Assembly (NCBI GenBank): GCA_020698575.1
Contig: CM036242.1
Span: forward strand, 14,985,124-15,049,123
Length of the DNA stretch: 64,000 nucleotides
Reading direction: 5' to 3'
Source of the DNA: Bostrychus sinensis
Taxonomy: Eukaryota > Chordata > Actinopteri > Gobiiformes > Eleotridae
Position numbers and translations under genes: made by a program. The notes beneath the pieces were generated by a model, which worked only from the letters and a program-made list of their open reading frames with translations, did not search any database and had not been told where the DNA came from. This document shows positions 1-11,104 of this stretch, piece by piece. Every line of letters begins with the position of its first letter. Positions within the stretch are counted from its first letter, which is position 1.

Positions 1-283
1 AAATACGAAGCTAATGACATAATAACTGCTGTTATAAAGCACATGGTTATTTTTAGCTTGAGAATCACCTCATTATTAGTGCCAATATTGACAGTGTTTT
101 ACTTTGCTCACATAGGGAGCTGTGTTCGTGCTTTGTGTCCGCTAATTCCATGCCTCTTGCTCCTGTTTTAAGGGGCATTAAATGTGCAGTGACCAGAATC
201 CTGCATCTTGTGTTCCTGTTGTGTCCATACATTCAGAACCTGTTACACATCTAGTGGGGAATGCTGTAAGATTTAAGATTAAG

Positions 284-284
<1 letters not shown>
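1..284. other. Intergenic, nothing recognised
   Basis: AT-rich sequence with no coding signal or repeat that I recognise. Open frames here run into the adjacent TA repeat and are artefacts of it. Confidence 0.5.

Positions 285-365
<81 letters not shown>
285..365. repeat. (TA)n microsatellite, about 40 units
   Basis: Uninterrupted alternating TA, followed directly by a T run. It is self-complementary, so it can extrude a cruciform, and its length is likely variable. It produces false Tyr-Ile reading frames on both strands. Confidence 0.97.
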
Positions 366-374
<9 letters not shown>

Positions 375-820
375 GTAAAAACAATTTTTTTATTGCAAAC
401 TGTTGCATATTATTTTTGCATGGAAAATGACTCAATATACTAAGAGTATGTGTATGTTTGTGTGTTTTTTACAGTTTTTGCCATGTTTCATCGACCAAAG
501 GAATAGAAGAAATAGAACTCTGTTTATCTGATTTTCCACATCCTGTTTGAAAATTCTTTGCTGCTTGAAAAAATGTGGAAAAAAGCTGAAGAAGGTCATC
601 ATTAAATACTATGTATATAATAAGAGATTATCGAATCTGTTGCATGTAAAGATAAATGATAGAAGCTAAAGATGCATTTTTTTATTATGCAAAACTCCTT
701 TTCTTTTTCTTACAAAGTCTATGCTGCAAAATTGGAAACTTGTGAAAATATGAATGGAGCTTTACTGGCCCATAGACCCATAGAGCTCCATTGTGCCACA
801 ACCCTAGGTGTCCTACTACT
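366..820. other. Intergenic, nothing recognised
   Basis: AT-rich sequence between the TA microsatellite and the tandem array at 821. I see no coding frame, RNA gene or familiar repeat. Confidence 0.45.
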
Positions 821-1440
821 ATAATTAAAGTGTAGTTATATGGTAAGTTCACATTTGTTCCACTCTGTACGCTCTTATTCCCCTCTGATCTTCCTTGTTC
901 CCATTATTTACAGGGAATAAGTGTCAAAGTCTCGCTTTAGATTACAGCCCACACTCTTGTGTAATTACACATTAATTAAAGTGTACTTATGTTGTAAATT
1001 CATCCTTGTTCCACTCTGTTTATCCTTGTTCCTCTCTGTACAGCCTTATTCCCATCTGTTCATTAGTGTTCCCCTCTGATCTCCCTTGTTCCCATTATTA
1101 ACAGGGAATAGGTGTCAAAGTCTTGCTTTAGATCACAGCTCGCGTTCTTGTGTTATTACACATTAATTAAAGTTTAGTTATAAGGTCTGTTCAGCCTTGT
1201 TCCACTCTGTACGCTCTTATTCCTCTCTGTTCATCCTTGTTCCTCTCTGTTTATCCTTCTTCCTCTCTGTACACCTTTATTCCCCTCTGTTCATTCTTGT
1301 TCTCTTCTTGTCATCTTTGTCCCCATTATTTACAGGGAATAAGTATCAAAGTCTCGCTTTAGATTACAGCCCGCGTTCTTCTGTAATTACACATTAATTA
1401 AAGTGTAGTTATATCAATCTTGTTCCACTGTGTCCTTCCA
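821..1440 (+). repeat. Tandem array, three full copies and one partial, growing by ~40 bp
   Basis: Each unit opens with ATTAATTAAAGTGTAGTTAT and closes with the CGCTTTAGATTACAGCCC segment. Units are 821-970 (150 bp), 971-1,161 (191 bp) and 1,162-1,392 (231 bp), with a partial fourth from 1,393. The length difference is due to extra 20-bp subrepeats of the type TTCATCCTTGTTCCTCTCTG, about two more in each successive unit. Confidence 0.85.
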
Positions 1441-1491
1441 GTCTGTTCTGTTCACATTGAAAGTATTGCTGTATTAACACTATGTCTGTGG

Positions 1492-1890
1492 CAAAGTTGT
1501 ATTTGGATGAAATTTTTGTGCTTCTGCCATACTTGTTCTCCTTTTTGCATTATGATTTGAAATTATGCTTTCGTATTGTAACATCCGCTAATGTAATAAT
1601 TCCCACAAACGTAATAAACCGCAAATGTAATAAAAAAAATGTATGATTCAAATGTAATAAACCCACAAATGTAATCAATTCCCACAAATGTAACAGAGAT
1701 TTCCCACTGCAAATGTAATAATGAAATTTTCCGCAAACGTAATAACTATTACATTTGCAGTTGTTTATTACGTTTGTGGGAAGGATTACATTAGCGGATG
1801 TTACAATACGAAAGCATAATTTCAAATCATAATGCAAAAAGGAGAACAAGTATGGCAGAAGCACAAAAATTTCATCCAAATACAACTTTG
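1492..1890. repeat. Near-perfect ~140-bp inverted repeat (hairpin)
   Basis: The arm at 1,492-1,633 is matched by its reverse complement at 1,748-1,890 around a loop of about 115 bp. The outer ~105 bp of the arms look identical by eye; small differences appear only in the inner part, where GTAATAATTCCC faces GTAATCCTTCCC. The arms and loop are built of degenerate words like CCCACAAATGTAATAA. Confidence 0.9.
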
Positions 1891-1942
1891 AATGTCTGCA
1901 AATGTAATAAATTTCCACAAATGTAATAAGAAAATTATAATT

Positions 1943-2799
1943 GGTGCAATGGTTCCAAAACATTTTCAGCTGGGCTTGTCTTATATATAATTTATGTATT
2001 TTCTTAGAATGCATTCATTTATTTATTTTGCAGGCCTAGATGATCCTATGTTATAGTGCCTAAAAAAACAGCAGCAGATTTGCAGCTTGACCAGAGCCAG
2101 ATCTAACCTTTCTGAGGCTCTAGGGCTCTGTCAGCTGTGTCACATGCACTGAAAAACCTGACAAGTTAAGTTAACTCAAATAAATTGGGGAAACCAAGTG
2201 CACTAATTGATTTAAGTTTATTAACTTTATTTAATTTCATAAATTTACTTTAAAAGAGTCTTCAACAAATTTTGATGAGGTATATAAAATGAATCAAGTT
2301 TATTTACCAATTCTATTTGATATATTCTAACTTAAACCGTTAAATATTTTGCACTAAAATGCTGCATTTACTCAAACTCATTTAAAAGTGTCACTTATTC
2401 ATATTCCATTTAGGTTCATTTAACTTGTATTGATCTTACTTTCACAACTTTAAACTTTGGTGGGATTGCTCAATTCAATTGGTGAAACTGATTGCACAAA
2501 ACAGTTTGAGTAATATGAACACAAAACGTCAGTATTCTTATTTCAATTCAATGTTTATAAACTTGAACTGGATAAAAAAATACAGGCTGAATATTACTGT
2601 ACATTTTGACATTTATAATAACCACAAAAAGCTGAATCAAACGTGAATTAAGCACCTATCACAATAATACTTGCAATATTTGTTGAGCATTTAGCATTTT
2701 GTAAATGAAATGCATATATAATCCAAGTCTATGCCAATAAATCAAAATACTAAACAAACAAAACAAAATTGTAATTTTGTGTGGCACTGTTCTATGTTA
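1943..2799. other. AT-rich centre of the foldback region, non-coding
   Basis: This stretch lies between the inverted blocks. From about 2,150 to 2,660 it is rich in words such as CAAGTTAAGTTAACTCAA and AAACTTGAACTGG, and looks like a degenerate transposon body. No open frame of note is present. Confidence 0.4.
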
Positions 2800-2947
2800 C
2801 CTTAGTGTTTTCAACTACCTTGCCTGTATGAATGAAGTGTCTTGCCCAAGGACACAATGACAGCATGCAATGTCAGCAGCAGGGCTTGAACCGCCAACCT
2901 TCAGGTTAGTGGGCGAATGTTTCTACCAACTGAGCTACTGCCGCCCC
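2800..2947 (-). mobile_element. tRNA-derived SINE head
   Basis: Read on the minus strand, it begins with GGGGCGGCAGTAGCTCAGTT. This is followed by an A-box-like TAGCTCAGTTGGTAGA, a B-box GGTTCAAGCC, and a tail segment CCTTGGGCAAGACACTTCA that is common after the tRNA part of fish SINEs. It is not a functional tRNA because no cloverleaf acceptor stem closes. A more decayed relative lies at 41,690-41,835 in the same orientation. Confidence 0.75.
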
Positions 2948-3265
2948 AAAATCCTACAAATTGTTAGAATGGATTTTTGTTAGTATTGACAAACTTAACA
3001 AGCTTACAGGAAAAAAAAATTGTAACATTTAGCCTACAACTAACTGTGTGAGCACATGTTTGTAAGTAGGGCTACACATAGGCTACTGACAATTCAGTAA
3101 ATGTATTTGTTTGTCACTTTTGTTCACTACATGCTTACAAGTAAAAAAAAACTAAAAAACAAAAACAATCAAACAAACAAACAAAAACCAGCAAAAATAA
3201 ATAAAAAATAGGGATGATAATAATAATATGTTATACTGTAATATGTTAACTTTTGAACAATAATA
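2948..3265. other. AT-rich non-coding, A-rich simple sequence
   Basis: It contains short A runs and an AAACAAACAAACAAACAAAA tract near 3,165-3,190. No gene is visible. Confidence 0.45.
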
Positions 3266-3480
3266 ATTTTCCTATTACATTTGTGGGAATTTCTTACATT
3301 TGCAGACATGTCATTACCTTCCCACAAATGTAATAAACAACTGCAAAGATAATAGTTATTACGTTTGTAGAAAATTTCATTATTACATTTGCAGTGGGAA
3401 ATCTCTGTTACATTTGTGGGAATTGATTACATTTGTGGGTTTATTACATTTAAATCATACATTTTTTTATTACATTTGCG
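3266..3480. repeat. Inverted copy of the 1,617-1,942 blocks
   Basis: The order is the exact mirror of the left side: 3,266-3,313 matches 1,893-1,942 inverted, then 3,325-3,480 matches 1,617-1,787 inverted. The ~100-bp outer hairpin arm present on the left (1,788-1,890) is missing here, so one side gained or lost it after the inverted pair formed. Confidence 0.8.
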
Positions 3481-3529
3481 TAATTTCAGTAACTATTACA
3501 TCACTGTATATGACCACAAACATGGTGGT

Positions 3530-3790
3530 CTTTGTTACACTTATTGCTCCTTTATTACAGTGCATACTCATTTATTACAGTTAATACACATTTATTGCAG
3601 CTAGTACACCTTTATTACAGTTAGTAAATCATTTTTACAGCTGGTACACCTATATTACAGCTGGTACACTTTTGTTACAGTTGTTACACCTTTCTTACAT
3701 TCTTTACACCTTTATTAAAACTTTATGAAAGCTAGTACACCTTTATTACAGCTGGTACACCTTCCTTACAGTTATTACGCCACTAATTAC
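3530..3790 (+). repeat. Degenerate 20-bp tandem array
   Basis: About twelve imperfect units of the type TTTATTACAGCTGGTACACC, with no conserved unit/unique-spacer alternation, so it is not a CRISPR. The ACACCTTTATT core also appears in the left tandem array near 1,270, which suggests that the two arrays share an origin. Confidence 0.8.
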
Positions 3791-3880
3791 AGTCTGTACT
3801 CATTATTACTTGTAACCAGTACGTACATGTACCCCATACTTACACGGGAACTTGCGGGCTGTGATCTAAAGCGTTACCGA

Positions 3881-4529
3881 ATTGGGTACTGTTGCTCAAT
3901 CTGGCCGATGCCATATGAACAAAATAAACATACTATAAAATCACAAAGAGCTTTAAAAATAGTATGAATTATTTTGTGTCATTTTTGGATTCAGTATTGG
4001 CTAAAGTGGGCAGAATAGCAATGCTTGAGGCTCAAGCACATTATTATAGCACGGATAAAGGGGGAGGCCTATTTTCTATTATCATATTGAACTGACATTC
4101 TATTGAAGACTGGATCCATTGTCCATTTTGAAGGCACCTGGCAATGCAGCCTCTAATGGACAGTGCCAGTAGATGTGGGAATGTGTGAACCCAAGCTTAC
4201 GTAAGATGCACTCTACCTGCCGAGCCATTCACGGTTCATTGTGTAAGTGGACAATAGATGGAAGAATTGTAAAAAGTATATATTTGCAAGATATCAAACT
4301 GCACCTGAACTTTTTATTTTTTTATGCCCATTGTACCACTCTCTAAGCATTCACTATTGTTATCCATAGCCATTTTTTTTTCTTTCATCAATCATTACAT
4401 CTTACATATTGATATTTATAAACCTGTCCTTGTCATCTAACACCATACTTGCCATTGGTGACTATTAAAGAGGAATAGGGGAATGGTGCAAAAAAGACAG
4501 ACAGTCACTAAATGGAGCATTCTCAGGCT
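3881..4529. other. Intergenic, nothing recognised
   Basis: Unremarkable AT-rich sequence without coding signal. Confidence 0.45.
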
Positions 4530-4597
4530 GGGGGTGGGGGGGCGGTGGGGGTCGGTGGGGGGGGGGTGGGGGGTGTGGGGGGTGGGGGTGGGGGGGC
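4530..4597 (+). repeat. G-rich low-complexity tract, G-quadruplex potential
   Basis: Nearly all G with single T or C interruptions and more than eight runs of four or more G. Long Gly-rich frames across it are compositional artefacts. Confidence 0.9.
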
Positions 4598-5094
4598 CCG
4601 CAAGTGTCAAGCAGGCCTCGTCTTCCGATTCAAAGAGGGATTTTCACATTATGATTCTCCAACAGTGTATTGCATACTTCAAAGACCTTATTACAACGGC
4701 CTATTAGCATTCATGCTGCCATTCACAGGGTGAGTCCAACACCTGCATTGAAAAGCAGGACCAGGATTTGCAACAGAGAGAGAGAGAAAAAAAAAAAGAG
4801 TAGCCAGGATCACCTTGCTGGGGTGGAGGAGCTCGGGATAGAGTTAGGAAATATTTTAGTGTATGCAGTGGTTAAATACAGTCTTGTTTTAAAATGGCAC
4901 TTGCAAATGTGTGTATAGAGTTGATATGAACTGATTTTAAGCTTTGTATGAATATGAGATGAGAACAGGGCATGCTAATGTGCATCATTAAAATTCCCTG
5001 CAGCATTATGTGATGTGCAAACCATGTCCAGTTTTATGGTTTAAGGTCACATTCACTCTTTTTCAACTCTTGATCTCTTCATGTTCCTTTCATC
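4598..5094. other. Intergenic, nothing recognised
   Basis: Contains a short GA/A-rich tract near 4,775-4,800 and otherwise no feature I can support. Confidence 0.45.
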
Positions 5095-5275
5095 TTCAGA
5101 CTCTGCCACAGTGAATCATCTGCCTCCTCTTCTTTCACACCAACTAACTTAATGACCTCTTTCACTACATCTGTGAATCAATTTTTTGGTCTTTCTTTAG
5201 GCATCTTGCCTGGCAGCTCTAACCCCTGCATCCTTCTACCAATGTATTCACAATTCATCCAACTCTTAGTAGAAA
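5095..5275 (-). pseudogene. Non-LTR retrotransposon RT C-terminal fragment, dead
   Basis: The minus-strand translation reads YIGRRMQGLELPGK, then a stop, then FTDVVKEVIKLVGVKEEEAD. This is the pattern found downstream of the reverse transcriptase core in many fish LINEs, where a GR(R/K)xxGRPKxR motif leads into a DVVKED motif. The in-frame stop and absence of an RT core show that it is a broken 3' fragment. The same protein region, in a different copy, lies at 6,640-6,835. Confidence 0.6.
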
Positions 5276-6639
5276 TGTTTCATTTCGACCTCATGCATAC
5301 ATTATGAACTGACAAGTTTCATACAACCACTAAAGTTCTGAGGGAAGCCATCCACAGATTTGGGTTAGCTTTCTTCCATTGACCATCTGTATTTTAAAAA
5401 GATGGCCCCTTCGGATGTGGTACTAGAGTTGTGGGAATGTGCTGGATGTGTCCTTAAGATGTTTGAAAGCATCAGAGCTAAGAGCACTTTTGAAGTTGTC
5501 AGTGCAGAGTTATACCTACTGAGATCTCTGTGGAGAATAGGCATTTTTAACTATCATTGACCTTTCATACAGCCAAAGTACTGACAACAGCAGCACACCA
5601 CAGACTAGAATTTTGCTGGTACTTATTAAATAGGAGTGCAATAAGATCGCCATTGTAACTTTAAAGTTCAAGTTTGCATGTTTTCATCTTCCAGATTATT
5701 AACTATACAATCCATGTGTTGCTAGCTCCTCCTAAAAATAAAATAAACATACTCATAAAGTACACATTTATAATACATTAGGGCCTGCTTAATTTTTTTC
5801 AGAGGCCATACACATTAGCCTAACCAATGCATGCGAAATTTGATGGCCAGCATTAAGGGCCTTCTTTTACAGTGGCCAAAGTTTTTTTTTGTTTTTATTT
5901 CAACAATTGTTTTGCAATTGCTGCTCTAGTCACTCTGTATAGTTAGCAGCTGCTTAGGATGTGGCTGCCATTAGTTCCTCTGAGAATTCCAGCTTTATTG
6001 TGGCAGTGGAGTACAAGCTGCAACAAAACTAAAACAGATTCCGAAGTGTGTGTTACTTTGAAGTGAGAATGAGGGCCTTGTGTATTCAGTCTGCAACTAA
6101 ATATTTGAGTGCTGGGTGGAATATGTTGGAAATTACCTTAGTCATCTAATACCAATACAATCTTGAATCCTACCAGGAAAACAATAAGGTGAGACACTAC
6201 AGGCAAAACTATTTTTTTTTTTTTTTGGGGGGGGGGCTAGTTTGCTCCCTTAACATGTGGCTTTAATGTCAAAATAACACATTAAGGTGTTTAGTTTAAT
6301 ACATTTAGTCAACTTGTGTCAATAAAGTTTGACACAGTTATTGGAAATATTAATAATCTCAAAGGCTGTTTTCTCAAAAGGAGTTTTTGAGTCAGACATC
6401 TCCACTTCAGTAGCTCGTACAAGCATCAATTTTTCTAGTCTAGTATTAGGCATTTCATTCCCTAAAAAGTAGGCAAAATGAGATTTTTTTAAAGGCTATT
6501 GTCAGTATTTTCTAATTTACTGAAAGACAAAATTTAGATATTCATAATCCCTTCTATAAAAGCCTTTTTATGTAACATGTCGACAAAATGAATCAAGAAT
6601 TCTAAACCTGGATCTTTCCAATATTCAGATTTTGTTTTT
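5276..6639. other. Intergenic, nothing recognised
   Basis: Mixed-composition DNA with a T16/G9 homopolymer junction at about 6,211-6,237. No coding region or named repeat is seen. Confidence 0.45.
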
Positions 6640-6835
6640 TTGTTTTTTTCTCTTGCCTGGCAGCTCAAACCTAACCACCCCTTTACAGATATATGTATCC
6701 ATTATTTCTCTGCTGTGTATGTCCAAACCATCTCTGACTTTATCTCCAAAACATCTAACATGAGCGGTCCCTTTGATGTACCCATTCCTGATCCCATCCA
6801 TCCTCGTCACTGCCAAAGAGAACCTCAACATTACA
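6640..6835 (-). pseudogene. Non-LTR retrotransposon RT C-terminal fragment, dead
   Basis: The minus-strand frame contains SLAVTRMDGIRNGYIKGTAH, then FGDKVRDGL, then FELPGKRKK. These are recognisable pieces of the C-terminal part of fish LINE polyproteins. It ends in a T-rich tract and has no RT core, so it is a 5'-truncated or eroded insert. It overlaps the homologous region of the 5,095-5,275 fragment (both contain LPGK), so the two are separate copies in the same orientation. Confidence 0.6.
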
Positions 6836-7554
6836 TTACCATACCTGCACGCAGTTTCTTAATGCAAAATATAAGCTTGTGTTTAGAATTTATTGTGTAT
6901 TATTTTCTATGCACCCTTGTAGAATCTTTGTCAAGAGCTATGTACCATTTCCACACTTGCCCTTCCTCACTTCCCACTTGTACATGTCATTGGATTATGT
7001 GTGTTTTCCGGCAGCCTTAGGACACAGTTTATTCACTTAAGCATGCTCAAGTCACCGATGAAGGGCTTTTGAGGCAACACCCCACAAGCTGTTTGCCATG
7101 GTTCATTAGCTTTCTGTTGAGTTGACTGCTAACACTTGATATTGTTGCAGGCTGTTAATTCCAAACATTTCCGAGAGGTGCCCACTAGCAGAGTGTGATT
7201 GGAAAAGGAGCGGGCTCGCTGTTATAATGAGACAAATGTGTTCTCAAAAGTGCCAAAGGAGCCTGTTCATCACTGTGAAAAAGTTGCATGTCATTAAAAT
7301 GTTTTTTGTTTGGGTAATTGAAAGAGAAAAATGGCACAAATTTATAAAGAGTAACACTAATGAATCTTTCTCTTTTTCTGCCATGTTACAAATGGACTCA
7401 CTCAAACTTTGAAAAATCAATTAGAAAGTATGTCTTTAACCATTGGGATCTTTAAGGAGTTTATGAGTTCTTGCTTTGAGTAACCTGGCTATAGGTCAAA
7501 TAGACAACACAAATTGTGACTAGTGCAATGTGCCTGGCTGACACTGCAGGATCT

Positions 7555-7557
<3 letters not shown>
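6836..7557. other. Intergenic, nothing recognised
   Basis: No coding signal or repeat that I recognise. Confidence 0.45.

Positions 7558-7588
<31 letters not shown>
7558..7588. repeat. Poly(T) tract, 31 nt
   Basis: Uninterrupted T run that could be the poly(A) tail of a minus-strand retroposed sequence. I cannot identify a body next to it. Confidence 0.9.
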
Positions 7589-7590
<2 letters not shown>

Positions 7591-7919
7591 CGCAATTTGG
7601 AATTTGGATGGCATCTCTTAGGTGCATCTAAAGAGAAAATTGTAACTAACTACTTAACAATGCACAGATTACATGCTTAAAAATAACCCCAGCCCTCTCA
7701 GTACTGCTGTATTAGCATCATTGTTAAAAGTGTCATTTCACTGAAGTTCCCTTCTGCTTGTCACTTGGGGCCTGCTTCTATAAAACAAAAATTGGGCTCC
7801 CAACCATATACTGGGCTAGAACTTATCTTATCTTTAAACAAAAGTTGATGCAGACAAGCTGCTTTTGATGGGACTTACCTCAAGCATTGTCAGAATCAGG
7901 CTTAAATCAGTCCTGTCAT

Positions 7920-8390
7920 CCCTCATTTAAAACAGGTTACACTTTTTTATATAGCACAATATCACAATAGCAGTTGCTTTGAAGGGCATTACAGATAACA
8001 ACCCCTGTTCTTAAACCTTCCACCATGGTGAGGATCGATCCCAAGGAAGGACAGGCTATGCATCCAGGACAGTTACAGTAAACCCATTTACATGTAGTCT
8101 ATCTAATAATAATAAGTCCCTTCTGAATGTCCTTTGCTTTTAAGCATGATTTGCTATGGAAATTTGGTATTGGTCAAGATTCCAGGTGTCATTTTTGAGA
8201 CAACCTTTCCGTTTATCTGGCTTCAGGTTGGTATGTGGCTGGAAGTTTGTATCCACATCAAACATTCGTACATCATGTTATGCTGAAATTGGAGGCCTGG
8301 TAGTTTTCAGTGTCTTGTCCAAGGACACTTCGGCAACATTGAGGAGCGGGAAATCATACTGCCAACTTCTGTTTGCAGAGTAATTGTGTC
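7920..8390. repeat. Decayed interspersed repeat, fish type
   Basis: The stretch TTTATATAGCACAATATCAC near 7,948-7,968 and GTGTCTTGTCCAAGGACACT near 8,311-8,330 resemble pieces of widely dispersed fish elements. They are too diverged to name, and the edges are uncertain. Confidence 0.35.
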
Positions 8391-10554
8391 TACTTCCTGA
8401 GCGCATTTTATGTCTTCACTGTCCTCTTGCAAGTCTGTCCTCTGACATGCTTGTGTTCAATCTCTCCAGCATGTCACAGAAGCCCCAGTGAAGTGATTAT
8501 AACTTCACACCAATAGTAGATGATGTACTGGGGGTATATGTCACAGAGTTGGTGTGTGAGCAGGCCTTGGTTGTCACACAACTAAAGAAATGTGACCCAT
8601 TGGCAGACCAACTGTGAGATGTCTTATCCATGGGGGGGCCACCTACCAATTTCCAGGATTTAAGGGATTTGCTGCTAACATCTTTGTCATGCACTCCTCA
8701 GTACTGTAGTATCTCTAACAGTAGACTAAAAATGTCCATGCTTCAAAAGTCAAGGACATATCGAGGCAAAATAATTATCCTAACTATACAAATGCATTTG
8801 TAAGTGAGAACGTAATGCTAAACACTGATAGAGCTGGGGTATTTATTTCTGCAGTTGTTGCAAAGGTAAAAAAGCTGTTAACTCAGAGAACTGTTCAGTT
8901 TAAAGTCTGCATTATGTTGTCTAAAGGATACAACATTTTTAGAGGGCCACAGCGTTTGTAAGGTTTCAAGGAACAGTTTAAGGTTTAACAGAATCTTCCC
9001 TTTTTTCTATTTACCTTCAATGTGGCACAGTCAAAGCCTCACCACATGAAAACCTCTCACTCAGGCTAAGTTGCTCTGGCTGTCGTGAACAAGCTGCATA
9101 CCAAAGTGCAATAGCCCTGAATGGAGAAGCTCACCTTGTGAACTCTGATCAGACAGCAGCAAATGGACATCAGCAGGCACCAGAAAGAGATATCCGACCT
9201 GGCAGCAGACACAAACACACACGCAGGACACTCGGAGCGATCAATATGGCTCCTCAGAATAAGAAGCACTGGGCTTTTAATACAGATTGCACTTCTAAAT
9301 GGATGTGAATGCACTCACTTTGTTTCTGGCTCGGAAAAGGAAGCCAAGAGTTTTTCCTCTTTATCGTTTACTCATATTAAATCCTCAGCTCCGTGCTGTG
9401 CCCCTCAGGTGAATTGATATTTGGGCTAAAGCAGACAAAATTAGGGCTGTTTACTAACATTATACGCCAAATTTAATGAACAAACACGGCCTTGGGGCAA
9501 AGCAACACTTGGTCACTGTTTATAAGATGCAAAAACATGCTTAACCTATATTTTCTCCAGAAGAGGAATGAGTCTGTATCTTCTGCTGTTAATCAGTCAC
9601 TGTGATAATCTGCAAAAAGAAAAATAAAAGCATGACAATAATACTGTTTTAAAAATTGCAGGTAAAGTCTATTTGCTTTACACCACAGGGCTAAACAAAG
9701 ATGCAGAAGAAGCAGAGAAAATACAGCCAAAATGTAAAAACTACAAATATCGGGGACCTGTGATCTCTATGAGCCAGGTCGCTGCCAGTGTGGGGCTTCA
9801 GTGACATATGGGCTACGGGTTTTTGTTGTAAAAGCAAAAGTGAGTACTCTTAAGTGACACAAACTACTATCTAGCTTAACAAGGCAATTTTATTTAAATA
9901 TGTTCACTGGTAATACATGTGTATTTGAATGGCTGTCACTGTTTGTCCTCTCCAGGAAGAAGGGCTCATTTATTGGAACAAATCCACAATCTTCTTCGAT
10001 GGGATTCTGTAGAAAAAAAGCGCAGGCTTGTCCCAACAGTGGCTTCAGCTGACAGGCAGTGGAGTGACATTAAACCAGGGAGTGTTGCCCTCCAGGCATG
10101 ACGTCACTATGAAATATTTGGGACATAATAATTCAGACTTTACTTAGAAGTAGAACCTGGACAAGGCTGCATAAGGCTTACTGTATTAAAAATACTCTGA
10201 ACATGCTTCAGACAGTGGCACAGAGTGGCACATGTAAACAAATTGTGGTAATTGTGAATTTTCAGTCAAGTCTGAGAAACATTTTTCAGTCTGCTCCTGG
10301 CATACTGGTTTGCTGATTGTTTTGGTAGTATTAAAGGCAGACCTAGTCTACTGTAGCTACTGCATCTAATGCTACAATTGGGACTGGCTACACTTAAGCT
10401 CCTTTTCCTGTTTTAAGAATGGTTTTCTTTCGTCACAAAGCTACTAGCACACTGACCCCTTCAACAGCATATACCTTAGTTATATTATGCATTTCTCTTC
10501 ATCATTTCTGCATTGTTGACAATTTTACGCATGCTTTTCCAATACATTTTCCTT
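8391..10554. other. Intergenic, about 2.2 kb without a gene
   Basis: Balanced composition and no recognisable repeat over most of the stretch. The part at 9,040-9,420 has higher GC and looks like single-copy DNA, but its open frames (up to 84 codons) show no domain. Confidence 0.45.
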
Positions 10555-11056
10555 GCTTTCTTCCTTAAACTGCCACCTTTTCATGGTGAAGGGGTTTGAG
10601 AGCTCAAGCAATCTTAGTAGATGTGTTGTTGGGGGCTTAATGCCCCTGGTAGGACCTTCCAAGGCAAACAGATCCGAGGTGACGAGCCAGTCACAGAGCA
10701 GTACAAAAGCTCTTCATGATGTCATTATTATCAAGATCCACTACATTGCCTGGATTGGCGTCAACAAAGTCCCGCCCTGGAGCCAGTCCGAAAAGACTAT
10801 GTGGAATCGCCTTCCTGCAGGCCCATCACCCGCAGGAAGGGCGGGGGCTGAGCTTGCGCGGGAAGTTGAGCGGTACCGGCTAGAGATAGTCAGACTCACC
10901 TCTATGCACAACCTGGGCTCTGAAAATCAAGTTCTCAAGAGAGGTTGGACTCTCTACCAGCCTGGGGTTGCCCATGGTGAGAGGCAGCGGGCTAGTGTGG
11001 GCTTGCTTATAGCCCCCCAGCTTAGCCACCATGTGTTGGAGTTTACCTATACAATA

Positions 11057-11104
11057 GTGAGGGACCTGTCCCTGCGCCTTCAGGTCAGGGACAGGTCCCT
11101 CACT
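11057..11104. repeat. Perfect ~18-bp inverted repeat inside Rex3
   Basis: GTGAGGGACCTGTCCCTG at 11,057 is followed, after 11 nt, by its exact reverse complement ending at 11,103. It falls in the endonuclease-coding part of the LINE copy. Confidence 0.9.

Larger units (their letters stand above)
821..3880. mobile_element. Composite foldback-like DNA element, unclassified
   Basis: Several inverted blocks face each other across a 1.3-kb centre. Block 1,617-1,787 recurs as its reverse complement at 3,325-3,480, and block 1,893-1,942 recurs inverted at 3,266-3,313. The word CGCTTTAGATTACAGCCCGC in the left tandem array recurs inverted, with one mismatch, near 3,855-3,875. The right outer edge reads inward as GGTAACGCTTTAGATCACAG, which resembles the edges of some fish DNA transposons known to me only by eye. 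Arrays of about 20 bp sit inside both flanks. No transposase frame is present, so it is either non-autonomous or a pile of nested elements. The outer limits are approximate and no target duplication was found. Confidence 0.5.

Noticed and set aside
178..435. Open frames with Tyr-Ile repeats on both strands (also at 34,604 and 63,184)
   Set aside because: They are translations of TA microsatellites with no other coding signal.
3530..3790. Regular ~20-bp repeats that could suggest a CRISPR array
   Set aside because: The units are degenerate and contiguous without unique spacers, and the genome is vertebrate.
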